Source: Saccoglossus kowalevskii (Eukaryota > Hemichordata > Enteropneusta > Harrimaniidae). From it: DNA of 64,000 nucleotides. How positions within the stretch are numbered: the first letter of the stretch is position 1; the number at the start of each line of letters is the position of its first letter. Position numbers and translations under genes: made by a program. Where the stretch lies: contig NW_003125395.1 of assembly GCF_000003605.2 (NCBI RefSeq), forward strand, positions 201,715-265,714. The letters are read 5' to 3'. The notes beneath the pieces were generated by a model. It worked only from the letters and a program-made list of their open reading frames with translations. It was not told the origin of the DNA and ran no database searches. Below, one piece after another: positions 21,901 to 35,317 of this stretch.

Positions 21901-23935
21901 AAACGATTATGTGCACTATATTTTAAAGACAAGGACACTTGGGAATATAAATTGTTATACATGATGTAATATTTATACATATTTAATCAACAGCACACAA
22001 CTTCAACTTTTGAGTTACCATCATTTATTTCGAACCAAGCCAGTGCTGCTAATTTTGTAGTGACGTGCGTGATTATTATCGATATTCTCAACGAAAATAA
22101 TATGTTTTCGTCACAATTACAACGATATAAGTGTAAATGACGGAATGCCACATTATTTAATTTATTTACAATGCAGAGTGGCGACATTATCAGACGTTTG
22201 TGCAGAAATGAGTATATTCGCAAACTGTTTAACAGAAATACAGAACACCGAACAAATTAATTTCATTATGTTTCACTTTCTATCATTAAAACGCCAAATT
22301 AACTCGTATTTTCGGCGATAATTCCCACAACAAATACTAGCGTATTCAAACAACTGACATATTGCCATATAAACTAATTTTTTGTACTATTGCATATAAC
22401 CACAAAGTATGCACAATCGAAAATCGTGGTGAGTTTTATGTTAATTTAATCCCATGTCTATTGCTGATGCATTTGCACAGGCTGTAAAGAGGTCATTCGC
22501 GGCTAATATGATGTTTGTCACGAACAGCCTCTAATTACTCCACTGCTATAATGAATATTTTGAGTAGTGTACACACCAGGAGCATAACGCAATAGGACTA
22601 TATGTATCTAGGTCTTTCGATTGCGCGAAAACAGTACTTCTATAAACCTATATAAATGTAACCGGGAAGAGCTATGTTTTAGAGAGGGAAACAGATTCCA
22701 GAATACAATTAAATGACGTCACAGACATCTCTCACTGCATTGTGGGCATATGAACAGTTCACAGGCACTGATATCAGATATGTGTTCTCTACCGATTGAT
22801 CTTATAAAATGTATGGTAAGAAATGCACTATCAAATATTACATATTAGATTATCACTATGGTAACCTGTTAAATAACCGCTTGCTGTGCCGATTGAAACA
22901 TTGAGTGTACAAATATTAGACGACAGGTGAAGTGGTGCCAACAATCTGTGTGTAAAATGAAAACAATAAAAAACAATGAAAAGAGATAGGTTTTACGACG
23001 CCTCTATAAGGACACCGCTATCTCGTTCGACGAAACGTGTTACATCCTGTCATGATACGGATCGTCACGTGAGCAAGTTGTCTATTAGCCTACTTCAAAC
23101 GATGATGCGTCTGTCTGTGTAGGTTTAGTAATTGAGGTTGCCAAAACTGATTAATGGACAATATCAGCACGATCATATCATTAAAATGAAATCGAACTCG
23201 AAATACAACTCGTACAATTGTGATAATCGGCCCAATTGTTCGTTATTAAATGAAGTGGTTCAAATGGGGTACATTACAATTTTGACATAAAAAAGGTTCA
23301 AGAGCATAAAAACAATGTAGAACAATCGGTGTTGCGTATAACAGTACATGTAACATTTCAGGCAATGTAGGAGACGAAGTATGTATTGATGGACTGGAAG
23401 GATAGATGGTCTAGAAATGCCTTGTTTGAATGGCTAATCAAATTAACGTTTTCTTTTACCTTTTCAAACCACAATGCCAATATGAAAGATGGTTTTGTGA
23501 ATGATTGAATGTATTAAATTATTTTACATCTTCTATTTGTTCTGACGCTCATGTAAGTTCTATATATTAAAAAGACACAATAATATTAATATGTTACAAA
23601 AGGATTAAAAGATATTTTAAGACTATTTTCATCGTTATGAAAAAGTCTTTTAATACGTCCATTGATTGCGTGGCACAAAACGTAACAGAGAATCGCGTGC
23701 ACGTTCGATAACATTGTAATACATTTATGTTAAGTCTATTTAGTATACGTTCGATGTGTCCCATGTTATCGTGGCACGTAGACAACAATGACACACGGTA
23801 AAAGGCTACAAACTATAACAAAGATACTGCCGATAATTGGACTAGGTCTCTTTCTTCTGAACGTTTTTAATGTATCCTGGGATAAGTGGAATCCGGGATA
23901 GAATACATTATTTCTCTTCTAGGAAATGTATTATT
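15991..23935. other. AT-rich non-coding DNA, no gene recognised
   Basis: I see no host exon. The first 150 bases may be the degraded 5' part of the LINE relic. At about 17207-17247 a 23-base unit (TAGCCAAATCAATCATTTACAA) is duplicated in tandem. Between about 17780 and 18130 the sequence is somewhat GC-richer with repeated GACGTCAC (CRE-like) motifs near 17783, 17929 and 18084; this may be chance or a regulatory cluster. The rest is featureless. Confidence 0.45.
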
Positions 23936-24067
23936 TTAAAGGGCGGCAGCCATCGCGCCGCGTCCTGTTCGATATGGACTCATAGCGACGTATACAACGC
24001 GTGTAAAATACATTGTTTATTTGCATGACATTCGAACACGCGCTCCGCGACGAACACCGCGCTTTAA
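23936..24067 (+). mobile_element. 124-bp TTAA-flanked MITE, copy 1
   Basis: The body (23940-24063) lies between TTAA at 23936-23939 and TTAA at 24064-24067. It starts AGGGCGGCAGCC and ends CACCGCGCT, so the ends form a short imperfect inverted repeat (AG-N-GCGG). It is strikingly GC-rich against its AT-rich surroundings. An inverted copy of exactly the same length lies at 32768-32891. Duplicated TTAA sites are used by piggyBac and Kolobok transposases; the AG...CT termini fit Kolobok better. It has no coding capacity. Confidence 0.72.
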
Positions 24068-27000
24068 TGTATAACTCTAGAACGTCATTGATGTGTGGTA
24101 CGACACGCCTGTAATCAATCTGGCATGATAAATCGGCGGCGGCTATCTTTGATTTTACCTAGAATACTACCATGGTTCATTATGTGCGTCGGCGTAAAAG
24201 ATCACTAATAAATAATTGTATAGATTGTTGCTATATAACTGGGCTATTGGTATCTGATAACAGATTGAAACAAATGTTATTTGTGAACGATACTCAACCA
24301 ATACTAAGCACTATCGCATACATGAAACAAGTTAATAGTCACGTGACATAAAATATAAACTGTTATTTTCTCAATACAAGTGATTCTTGCAGATGAGACG
24401 TACTTATCGATGTGCAAGCTGTTAAATAGCGAGTTTTTCTGAGTGAAACAAAATGATGACAGTAGTTATAATAAACTAACAATGTCTAACACGATGTTGA
24501 TGAGTTTTGCGTGAGTGTTGTATATGTCACCTTGGTGGATATAGCAAGAGACTTTTTAACAAATATATACGGCATAATTGTATCTCATTTCTCGTGATTT
24601 ACATAAATGACAAGTTCGAGGGATAAAAGATATTTTGTGAGACAAAAACGATAAGAATGCACAGTGCTTGCAAGATATGAATGTTATTCCAATGTATCAC
24701 AGTAGCTCTTGTGATAAAGCAGTGAAATAATTGTCGTTATCTCTGTACTTATGTGAAAATATTTTCTATAGAACGATTGGACCTTCTTGCAAGCCAGTCG
24801 AATGTTTGGCGATATCACCCTCCATAACCGCCAAAACATCTAGATCCTTCGATAGTTTGACAATATATTTCTTGAATAGTGGTTTGAAATTGCTTGAAAC
24901 GTAGTATTGGGAAACCATTTCTAATTATCTCGAACATATCAACGAACGTACGTTCCATTCGCTTGATGAATTCTCATAGTTGTGGCACTCAAAAGGATTA
25001 TGTGTAACAGATAAAAGATTAAACGGAATATAATATATGATATTAATTAATTAGTTAATTAATAGTAATTTGTATTTCTCTAAATAAACTATACTCGATT
25101 AATTAATTTGATGTTATAAATATAGGTAAATCATAATATATCTTCTATATTTTTAAGAAAATAAACGATAATGAAATGACCTAAAACGCGTTCGCAATCA
25201 GAGTAGTAAAACATTGACAAATAATAACCAAGTGTTAAGTAATAATTGTGATAGACGTGTATAAAACAACATTTTTCCGTTGAACGTATAATCATATACA
25301 CAAACCTTTCTCCTTAAAAATGATTATTTCATAATTCTCAACGAATTATGTTAAAATAAAAAAATCATTATTATTTCTCATCCCTGTTTTACTACCGCAC
25401 TGATGTTTACAGACAAGGGCTGGCGCACTTTGCATTATTGAACAATACCAGGGTGAAGACGTGGCTATGCGGAAAAAAATAGTGAGAAACGAAGTCGGCG
25501 GTGGTTCATCTCCTCCAGTAACCTTGATCGTAAGAAAATTTGACAAATGCCATTCGGAAAGACTAACACGTTTTCGCGTTAGTAATTAGTTGAATGTGTT
25601 AGTAGTACCTAACTTGTTAATATGATGTTACATCAATAATTGTGTTACTTGCAGATTCCCTAGTACTCAATTGCATTATCCTGGCTAGCCGATGCGGGAA
25701 AATAGTCACACATCATTATATTGTAATGTGCTATTAGAATTCAAAGAATATCGTCAGGATTCACCGGGTCCAGTGTAATTATAGAGACAACAATCGCAAT
25801 TTATATTGAGTTGTAACATATTGAATTGGTCTTGAATGACGATTACATCATTACTTTAGTCGCATCGATTCGCCTGCCCGCGTCACGTGGCATCGGTAAA
25901 TAATATCTGATATTGTATAAAGCTGTTTTTTTCTAAGGAGAGTTATTTTTGCTTTTTTCGTGTGTCAGTGTATTGGCTGCTGTGTCAGCTTGGTATCAAG
26001 ATGTAACTCAGTAATCTTAATTCTAAAATCTGTCCCCTGATAGCTTTCAGAAGCGCATTTGGTTTCCAGTTACATATCTTTCACGGACTAACATTTTGTT
26101 TTCAATTGACGTACAATTTCCGCTGTAGTACAATACCTTATATAATGCCATTACTACTAGTTGGGATGTTGTAGAACGTTCACATTGCATATGCTGGAAG
26201 CTACGCGTGTCTGTTCAAAATTAATTTGTGTCATGTGCTTACACTTCAACAAGATCCTTAACGAGCGTCTTCAAGAATCGATGTTATATATATCTATATA
26301 CAGACTAAAGCGCCATAGTTGTCGCGATGCCTCATGTTCGATAAAGGTGTATTCAAAACTTCTGTAATACATTGTTTGCTAATGCGAAATTCGAATTCGG
26401 TTTTACCGTGTTACTAAATGTAACACGTGCAGTTGAATGGGACTTTCACCTGTCGGATCCGTTAACTGTTCCTGTCCCCAAGTCACGTAAACACTAATAG
26501 TAACCTTCTAGACTAATATATTACTGGGGAATAACTCTTTCTCTCAAGGGGATCATGCAGACGATTAGCCATATTGGCTGACAGGATACCTTAACAAATG
26601 AACTTTTAGCTTTGAGAATAACGTTAATGCCATTTGATTCTATTTTCTCATCTAACGCTAAAGGGGGTTGGGTATTTTCTTCGCATACCAAGTAGGGTTT
26701 AAACAAAATACTGACAGTCATCCTTTCGTGTTAAAAGTCAAAGTTACATCAACAGACAAAACGGGTATGTGTATGTTATTCATCAATTTTATCAGTGTAC
26801 ACAATGTGTTACGAATTTACGATTAAAAAGCAAGTTGAGGATTGAAAATAGCACGAATATACAAACTCTATGCTTGTCAGTGAATGATATTGGTGGATAA
26901 TACATACAATCCGGAGTGGCAAGTTAAAAGACGTTTATTTGTAACTATAGTTTCTTTACAGTGTATATTTCTGTTCACATCCAAAAAATCTCTACAAAGC

Positions 27001-28213
27001 TGTATGTTGTATGCATGAATATATAATCGATGAGTTTGCTTTAATAACTGTATGGGATACGAGAATTTCATTTGGAGACGTGATTCAAGAATAAAAACCG
27101 AGAGCGGAATCTTTGGTAGAATATATTCAAATTAAAATGCATGCGATTGTGCTCTACGTGACAATGTGCACAACATTGAAACACAAAATTTCACATCCTA
27201 AAAATTAAGGTTCAATATAATGATTACTGATGTGTGCGAGAAACGTTGGCTGGGATTTGTGTTTAATTACATTTCACTCAGTCTGTTGACCATATAACAT
27301 AGTTAGAGCCCTTGTTGTAACTATATGTGCGTTGTTCGCTGAATTTCAATGATGTTGAATTTGGAGAGGGAGAGTTGGTGAAATAATATGTTAATTCATT
27401 TTCAACCACAGGCAACATTATTAAATTATTGATTTTCTCATCACTTGTCAGATTGTTTTCCTTCGCACGTAGAGATTGATGAACATATTTTCCTGGAGCG
27501 ACGATATTACCAAATCAATGAATAACAGGGAGGAAATGGAAACAGGTGATGAATCAATTGCTTATTTCATTAAATGGTTTTATAACCCTAGGCAGACAGC
27601 AGTATGCATTTCGTCGATGCATAAATTAACTTTAATTACAAAGGTGACATAGCGGGCATCATCACTATATATATATATCAATATATGCTTAATATCGATG
27701 CGTGAAACTTCTTGCAGACATGACTATTGATCAAAGTGACACAATATTGATATGTGAAAGTGTTTTTTATTTTAGACCAGATGTTGTATGTACTCGATTT
27801 GTCTTTTCAGTTCCGTGTTGCCGAAACATATCAGTTCTCTGTTTTTAAAATATACAGCGTACTTCTTACGGGGCTTATTAATCAATTTCGAAAGCGAAAC
27901 AAGAAACAACAGTTTAAATATATAGTACTATATATTGAAGCATCTTGAAAGCGCAGTAGTGTGTTTTACGAGCGAACTGGTTATTTACTATAATAGAAAA
28001 GAGTAATACCACCATTACATGCATTTTTATGTATATGATTGTTTATATAGTTCAGTCGTATATAGTACCTCAAAACTATGTTGCTTAATGTTTTTGAGGT
28101 CAAAAACGAAAAATGTAATTAACTTTCAATGCCATATAGGTAGTTTTCACTCCTATATTATAAAACAATGAGAAGGTGTAATGTGACATTAATATTAAGC
28201 TAGGATTTTAATT
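24068..28213. other. AT-rich non-coding DNA, no gene recognised
   Basis: I found no exon or element in this stretch. There is a small palindrome-rich AT tract at about 25043-25065 (TTAATTAATTAGTTAATTAA) and a short TA run near 27667-27679. Open frames here are short and chance-like. Confidence 0.5.
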
Positions 28214-28600
28214 GTGAAAAGAAACACAGAAGGTTCTTTACGTCACATTAGGTCGGTGGAAAATTCCTGTGTTGACATATTACCGACACCAACTAATCGA
28301 GTAAGATCGCTACATGATGCAAAGGTGGGGGCAATATATATGGATATGAGCGATAATGATGAGCCCCATGACGTAACAAATCTGCAAAAATTATAAATGA
28401 TCATATTATAAATAATAACCAAGCCGTTGTAATCGTGAATAATCAGGGCGATAATTCTTATATGGGCGAATTAGTAAAGAGTTAAAATAACGAGACAGAA
28501 GCATTTCTTGGTATTTTAATTTTAATTGGCGCTGGTACAAAGACAGAAGTCGGCGACTGTGCTAAAATATACTACTTTTATGCGTCTAACTAATTTCAAA
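28214..28600 (+). pseudogene. piggyBac-like transposase, N-terminal relic
   Basis: Two frames together read like the beginning of a piggyBac-type (DDE_Tnp_1_7) transposase. A 60-codon segment at 28214-28396 contains VRSLHDAKVG and ends DVTNLQKL. The next frame continues IINDHIINNN and then, after an in-frame TAA, NNETEAFLGILILIGAGTK (about 28492-28548). The last motif matches the family block in which an (I/T)E-(K/R)AFLG-L-L-G helix precedes the first catalytic aspartate. No catalytic residues remain, because the match fades after 28600. The piece is short and its match is from memory of the family, so another transposase class is possible. It is certainly non-functional. Confidence 0.42.
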
Positions 28601-31600
28601 GCATAGTGCAATTATGATTCTATATCAATAGTGCGAAAAAGAAAAAAGATCCAGGTAACATAACAATTCCATGGAGAGACCCAAACAGAAAAGGTGTTAG
28701 TCAAATAAATCTATTAAGTAACCGTTATTTTTGAAACTGCAATGCGTCACTGTGACTGCACCGACACTATCTCTTATAAGTTGAAACCCATATATTGTTT
28801 GTCGACCAATCATAATGAGCAATTGCAAATGCAAACCGTAGCTTTCCGCTAAAATAGTTAAAATAGTCGAAGCCACGGGCTTTATTTGGCTTTAAATGAT
28901 GTGGATCATGAGCGTGAGCAATTTGCACACTGAAAAGGCAGGTTCAACATCAACGCAACATCAGCATAATGATAAACTTCGTGATCTTACGCGAAATATC
29001 ATAGAATGAAGGCAGGTTACAAATAACTGTAAAATCCATCTGTGATCGCCGAGTTCGAACCCAAACTTTGTGATTGTTTCTACGTAGTGAATCTTGATTA
29101 GTGTTACATTTGTGATATGACCATATCAGTAATAACAAATCCTAGAACAATTTACGAAAACAAAGGCGCATACAATAAATAAAACAATTTAACAACACTC
29201 TGACTAGAAACAGATCTGACTAGAAAAAGAGAATCATACTCGAAAACAGTACATTTAGTGTATATAAAGTTCCGCAATGGGACACTCGAAAAGCAATAGC
29301 TGTCTTCTCATAACTTTTATGCGCCTCGTAAATTGTTTTAGAATGTTTTAAAGATCAAGGGACATCAAAAGCGTTTTACGACGATGACTGTACATGACGA
29401 GAGGTCAATGATCACACACACGTGTACTGCATTCAAGCATAGTGTAAAAAAAAAACGTTCTCAGATTTGTATAGCATATTTCATTTTGGAAATAGTGTAT
29501 GGTGTACATTTCTCATTACGAATTTTGAGCAGAATAGATTTTGAGTCACCCAGAAGAGACCTCGTACTCCAAGATTATTCTATACAAAACGCAACCCTAA
29601 CGCTTGCAGTGTGTACATTATTGCATATCGTAAAACTAATTGTGTAGATATTATTGAATTTATGACTACATGGGTACCGTTTCTAAAAGCACTGTCGTCA
29701 GAACGGTTTTGGTACAGCCAGCCTGTGTAGTCGCCGTATACACACTACTTGACTTTTATCATATTTATGTAGTTGATAATTTACGACAAGACAAGAAAGG
29801 TTTTTCGAATGCATTTCTCATAAAGGCACTCAGAACTTTGTGAGCATGAAAACATATGCCTAAGGCAGTTTGTTTCACAACAAAAAAGACATCTACTTGG
29901 GGTATTTACAAATACACTGAATCACATGTTATACTGCACTATTGCAATAATAACATGTGCGGCGTTAATCGCGCAAAATAGAGTACATTCGTACTTCACA
30001 TCGCAACGCCAGGAACATACATCGTGAAAATGCGTCTTCTATCTATTAGATACTGCTATATTTTGGCAGCTGAACTATATACAAATCATTGGTGCAAAGG
30101 ACAATGACATATACAAGCCGAAACTGAATATACGCTGATAGACTGAGTCAATCATCAATACATCATTTAATAAAACAGGTAGGGCAGAAGAGCAATTTGC
30201 ATGTGTATCAAAGTAACAAAGGAAATTATAAATCTACTTTGCAAATGCCACGAATGCCACATTCATTTGTGCATTTTAACCGTATTACAATGGAGCTACT
30301 TGACATGTTTGTAAACTAGGAAAAATACCTATACAGAAGCGGCCGACCAATGGCAAGTAGATCTGGAATAGTTCAGCAAGAGGCGTGGGACATCCAAGCA
30401 GATGGAGCACGTTTGTTAGAGCTGCAACATCAGCAGGGTGTGGACAAAAAGGTGGAAATTACGACAAAAAATTACACTGTTTAGAAATTGGGGTTATTAA
30501 TACGCACATGTAGAATAACACGACATGGTAAAACATAATTGGAGTACAGTAAAACAACGTACAAACCTTCATATCAAATTCATTTCATTGTGTAACCTTC
30601 AACTACAAATTCGGAGAAATGACACCACGATTTTATTTATCATTACGTGTGACAATTTGAAATTCATAACGTAACTTCAGAGGGTGTTTTTTTTATCAGT
30701 GTCAGTTATAATCACCTGGCTTGGGTTGGAATAAACAGTTGTGGTCGGGGAGTTTTAAGCGTATGGATATAACTCGTAGATCGTAGATGTTCATGAATTT
30801 ATTCATAGTCACAGCCACCACAAGTGTGGTTTACTGTATGACACGGTCAGTCAAATTGAGTTCATCATGCTACAATGGACGTAAACAATGCTGTACGATA
30901 GTAACTTCAATTTGGAAGAATAATGTGTATAGACTTGAAGACGAATAAAGTGCATTTGTCACGTAGACTCTTAAATCCACCCCTGTGTTGTTCTGCGGTT
31001 GCTTAACTACAATGTACAATATTCTTTAACGCTATTATAAGAAGCTCGGTGAACACCCATTTGCCTGCAATATCACGGTGACAATCATAACAACAAATAT
31101 AACACTAGCCGCGCCGACATTTAACCTCGAATCACTTACACACACGAGCAATTTTGTTTTGTAAAATGTAATTTACGAGGGTCACTTTAAAGAACCGTGA
31201 AACCAACCAACATTTTTTGTTCATAGATCGGTGTACGGACACATTAATTTGCAATTGATTGCGCTCTTTCAGATGCATCTGGCAAGTAATGCAACGAGTT
31301 GAAGGCATAGAGAACATGTCAGCTTTTAATATAACCTCGATTTAATATATAAATAAATATAGACATGTATATGTATGTATATATCACTTCAAGAATAACA
31401 GTTAATGCCATATATGTAACTATCCAACTTGATTACTGTTCATTCACATAACGATACATATACTACGATGTAAAATGATACGCCCACGTTTAAATTGAAA
31501 TGAAAATGAAAGTTGATTTCTCGTTACGAAACTAATACTTCCAGTCGTTAATATGGCAACGCGCTCACTTTTATTTGATCCCTACGATTTGAATGCATCA

Positions 31601-32763
31601 GTTCGCCAATACCTTTCTAGTAGATAAATAAGGGATGCACAGTGATATAATTGGTTTCATTGCGTTCTGTTATTTCTGAGATGCTTATCTTCTACGTGTT
31701 GCTAGGCTATACATTAAAAACGGGTACTGCGCCAATCTGATTTTGCGCTGCAATGGCAAAACACAGCATGTCAGCTAGCTACTCCGTTTTCCAGGTCAAG
31801 TGACAAACATGATCTTTAAGTCGCTTTCGTGAAAATATTACGTCAAAAAATGGGGCGCCGTAACTATTCAGCGCTAAGCTATGACAAATAGTTTATTCGC
31901 GTGGCCTTGGAGTCACCATTTCGCCATCTGGAGAAATTTCTGTAGCATTGAAATCTACATTGAGCGATATGGATCATTGGCTTGCAAAGTGCATAGTCCG
32001 TAGGCGTAATTTGACATGACAATATAAACCAGTCACAAATCAGAGTTGAACGTCACGTCGGAGAATAGACTAATTTGTAGTCAACAAGTGTCTACAGCCC
32101 ATTAGACTGGTTTCATCACAATGTCACATTGTCTAATATACTGTCAAAATATAAAGTCTGAACTCGGATTTGATTGGTGGTTGGATGCCGTAATGGCGCC
32201 AGGTAATTCAGTGCAGACATCCTGTACGTAGTGTACTCTGTGTATTTATGCATCAATTGACACAGATATATAGAAATTATTTCCGCCATTGAACATGTAG
32301 TACGTGCTTATAAATTAATTAAGGGATGAGTGTTACTTGTTGGCGCCGTCATGTATAGAGCTGCTCGTAGCACGGTGAACTCGTACGCAGTAACAAATAT
32401 GACATTTTAAACTTGTCATTTTCAGTTCAAGCTTCTGGTCACGGTCTCCAAATCTCCATTTGGAGATCCGTTATCTTAGCAGCTGGAGTAAAAACAGTTG
32501 GGCGATGAAATCGTTTTGGAAATATGTCTAGATGTTTTGCAGTGCGCCTTTGGGTGATGTGGTCGATGGAAATACTGTCACCGACAACTAGGCAACTAGC
32601 GGATGACTATGTTAGCGCATTGTCGGGCATTTACATCTTTGTATTTTCTAGGTAAAATTGTTTAATTCTGGAAGGCGTGTAGCACGATACTGTGCTTCCC
32701 TTTGTGATTTTAATGTTATTTTCTTTCTACGCACTGCCATGTGTGCTCGTTGTCTAGCATTTT
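28601..32763. other. Non-coding DNA with weak coding-like patches
   Basis: No gene is recognised. A minus-strand frame at 28950-29138 contains HKVWVRTRRSQMDF, which resembles the (R)-VWVR block before PIF/Harbinger transposases, but nothing else supports it. At about 30331-30482 a GC-richer plus-strand stretch reads about 49 codons (from YRSGRPMASRSG to TTKNYTV) without a stop and with protein-like composition, yet I cannot name it. At 32446-32465 there is a perfect 8-bp stem hairpin (CTCCAAAT, 4-base loop, ATTTGGAG). The remainder is featureless. Confidence 0.4.
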
Positions 32764-32895
32764 TAAAGTGCGGTGGTCGTCGCGCAGCGTGTGTTCGAAT
32801 TTCATGTAAATAAACAATGTATTTTACACGCGTTGTATACGTCGCTATGAATCCCATATCGAACAGGACGCGGCACGACGGCTGCCGCCCTTTAA
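32764..32895 (-). mobile_element. 124-bp TTAA-flanked MITE, copy 2 (inverted)
   Basis: The body (32768-32891) sits between TTAA at 32764-32767 and TTAA at 32892-32895. Read on the minus strand it starts AGGGCGGCAGCCGTC and ends CCACCGCACT, and it aligns end to end with copy 1 at 23940-24063 with about a dozen or so substitutions and little or no net length change. Same length, same flanking TTAA and opposite orientation show two independent insertions of one family. Confidence 0.75.
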
Positions 32896-34329
32896 TTTTT
32901 GGTAGTGTACGCTCGTGGTCAATAAAACCTTGAAACTGTGAACATAAAAATAAAAGCACATGCTCACAATCAAAACATGTGTTTTCATACATAATGTGTT
33001 GGTTTAGGTTGCCTTAACAAGTATACATCGACCCATATATGACAGGATTATGTGTCAAAAAGGGCGAGTAAACGCTACAACAAACGAACAAGTGGTTACC
33101 AATTTAATAGCTAGCTGCTGAATGTTTTTTGAGAAAAAATATACCACAGTGAGTGTATATTGTAAACCGAGATGATAAATATCGCATTTTGTGCGCTAAA
33201 TTTATCTTGGGCGCACGCCATTTAGCATTTTGGTATGTAGATATGTGTTTGTTTTTCACTCTACGCTCATTTGTTGTTCTACCAAAAAAATAAATTACCA
33301 TTACGCAAATGCACGTTTTTTTTCAGTGCACGGCGGACATAATGTGGTAAAAGGTTATATTGGAACGGTCTTGCGGATGTTCACGGGTAATAAAACATTT
33401 CTTTTGCACATGCGCTTTTGTATTAACAATAATTAAATAACTGCTTATCGACCATCCGAGTCGGACGAAGCCTGTCACTCGACGGGACAGTTCAATCAAT
33501 CTCAAACTTCGGGAATACTGAAGAATTAATTATATATAATCCATGATAACAAATATAAATATTTTAAATACAAAACAAGTCACTGAAGGATAACATTCAT
33601 ACTGAGTGGAAGCTAGGTCTGGCATGAACGTTGAGGGCGTCGTTATTATTATCTTGCTTTGTATTGTCGTTTTCACATTCTTGAAAATCTAGGGGATGCA
33701 ATAAAACATACCGATGACCTACATGGTGTTTTATCCTAAAATACAAATTCAAATTCAAGATTAGTGTATTCGCTAGAACAGTTAAAAGTGAGAAAATGAA
33801 TGTAATAAGAATGTGCTTATAATTATTGACCCGCATCGTGTACAATTGTTATTAATAAGTAATCCCCCATTTTAACCCCTGGGCACAGTTATAATCGCTG
33901 AGCCCTGCTCTTTATCCGCAATTGAAATGTCTACTGCCGCAGTATTTCTTAATTGGTGGACAATTAGTTGCGCGCGATTCGTGCTAGGAACGTGCGTTTG
34001 TTTTGTACGAGAGTTTATATAAGATCATATAATGTCATTTATTGCACGTTGTTTACCCCTTCGATTCGGTCAGCTCCAAACATAAAACATAAATAACAGC
34101 AAACTACAACGACTACTTTAGAACCATTGTAGACTCTTCCAGCATTCACTTCCATTGTTACGACGTCAATAGTTAAATGATAAAATTGCAATTTCGGGTC
34201 ATTAAACCTCTATGTTTTGTATAGCTATTAGAAGATTAATTTTCGAGGGGGCGGAATATTTTTAAAATAAGTTCTCTACCGGCATCTGCGCCATTAAGTT
34301 ATAATCCGCTAAAATGTACTGGATTTTGC
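32896..34329. other. AT-rich non-coding DNA
   Basis: I see nothing here that I can support as a gene or element. Small open frames at 33104-33505 and 33597-33845 on both strands overlap each other and lack motifs. Confidence 0.5.
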
Positions 34330-34673
34330 TTAAGCTTCTTCTTCAATGAATACAGCAATGGGTGCGATAATATATTGAGCCTTTGGGGCTTTTATATCTT
34401 GAGTAGTTGATATTTTATATATATTTTTGTCACACATAAGTTTTACGTGTCTATGTCTTGCAGGCGTATTTTTCATGTACTTAAGAATAGCACCCATCAT
34501 ATTCATCAGGTCACTTAATATATCAAGTTGCCCCTGTTGGCACATAGCACGCGAATAGCGGCACAGATGGCCACATGAAATATGCTATAACCACTTGGCA
34601 TATGAACGGAAACCCCGAGAGTATCTAAAGCACATTCATCTGAAATACAGTTGTTGAATTGGTATGCAAATTG
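34330..34673 (-). pseudogene. Unidentified coding-like stretch, frameshifted
   Basis: On the minus strand, a frame open from about 34673 reads FAYQFNNCISDECALDTLG and later GYSIFHVAICAAIRVLCANR, then stops at 34515-34517. A second frame, open from 34545, takes over with LSDLMNMMGAILKYMKNT and ends YIIAPIAVFIEEEA at a stop at 34330. Residue composition and the relay between frames look like a real protein with one frameshift, unlike the surrounding AT-rich sequence. A splice-acceptor-like TGTATTTCAG ends near 34640, so a terminal exon is possible too. I do not recognise the protein. It may be a decayed mobile-element gene or a host pseudogene. Confidence 0.25.
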
Positions 34674-35317
34674 TTAGATTTAATCACATTTATTTCCAAT
34701 CTATGCATGTTTTTTTGAAATTCGATTCGTAAGATAGATTTTCTAAAAAAAACAAAAAAAACAGGGAATTGTAATTATATGATCTGTATTTGAATCTATG
34801 TGGTATTATGATTATTCATTAGTAATATATGCTAAACAAGGAATGTGAAATATTAAATTATGATTACAACCAAACGTTTGCAATGTTTAAATACAATCAA
34901 AAGTCAAGTTTAAAATTAATAATATTGCCAAATCGATTCATTACATTGTCAGGATATTTCACCTCAGAACAAAGCTGGGAAAGCGGTGCACATGCGCATT
35001 TACGACGGGGTGTCAGATCAGTAATGCGCACAAAAATGACTGTTCTCGATATGGATATATGAAATGCTATAAATGACATGAAGAGTGGAGGGGTCACATA
35101 ACTTCATCCACATTCTAAGCAAAGTATGGCAGTTATAGGAATGGGACAAAATTGACGTGGTCCATATTCAGCTGGGATTACACCTAATTAATTGTATTCA
35201 ATATATTTTATTAGTCAATTTATTTATTATGGTGATTTTAATTCAAGATAAAATGTATACGAAAACATATAATATTATGTGATTATAATTATGTGCGTGA
35301 GTTTCGCATCATCTTCA
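34674..35317. other. AT-rich non-coding DNA
   Basis: I found no gene. A slightly GC-richer patch at about 34975-35095 carries CATGCGC-type sequence (near 34990) but has no clear element ends. Confidence 0.45.

Noticed and set aside
29040-29065. GAGTTCGAACCC as a tRNA or SINE B box
   Set aside because: No A box or cloverleaf partner lies at the right distance on either strand.
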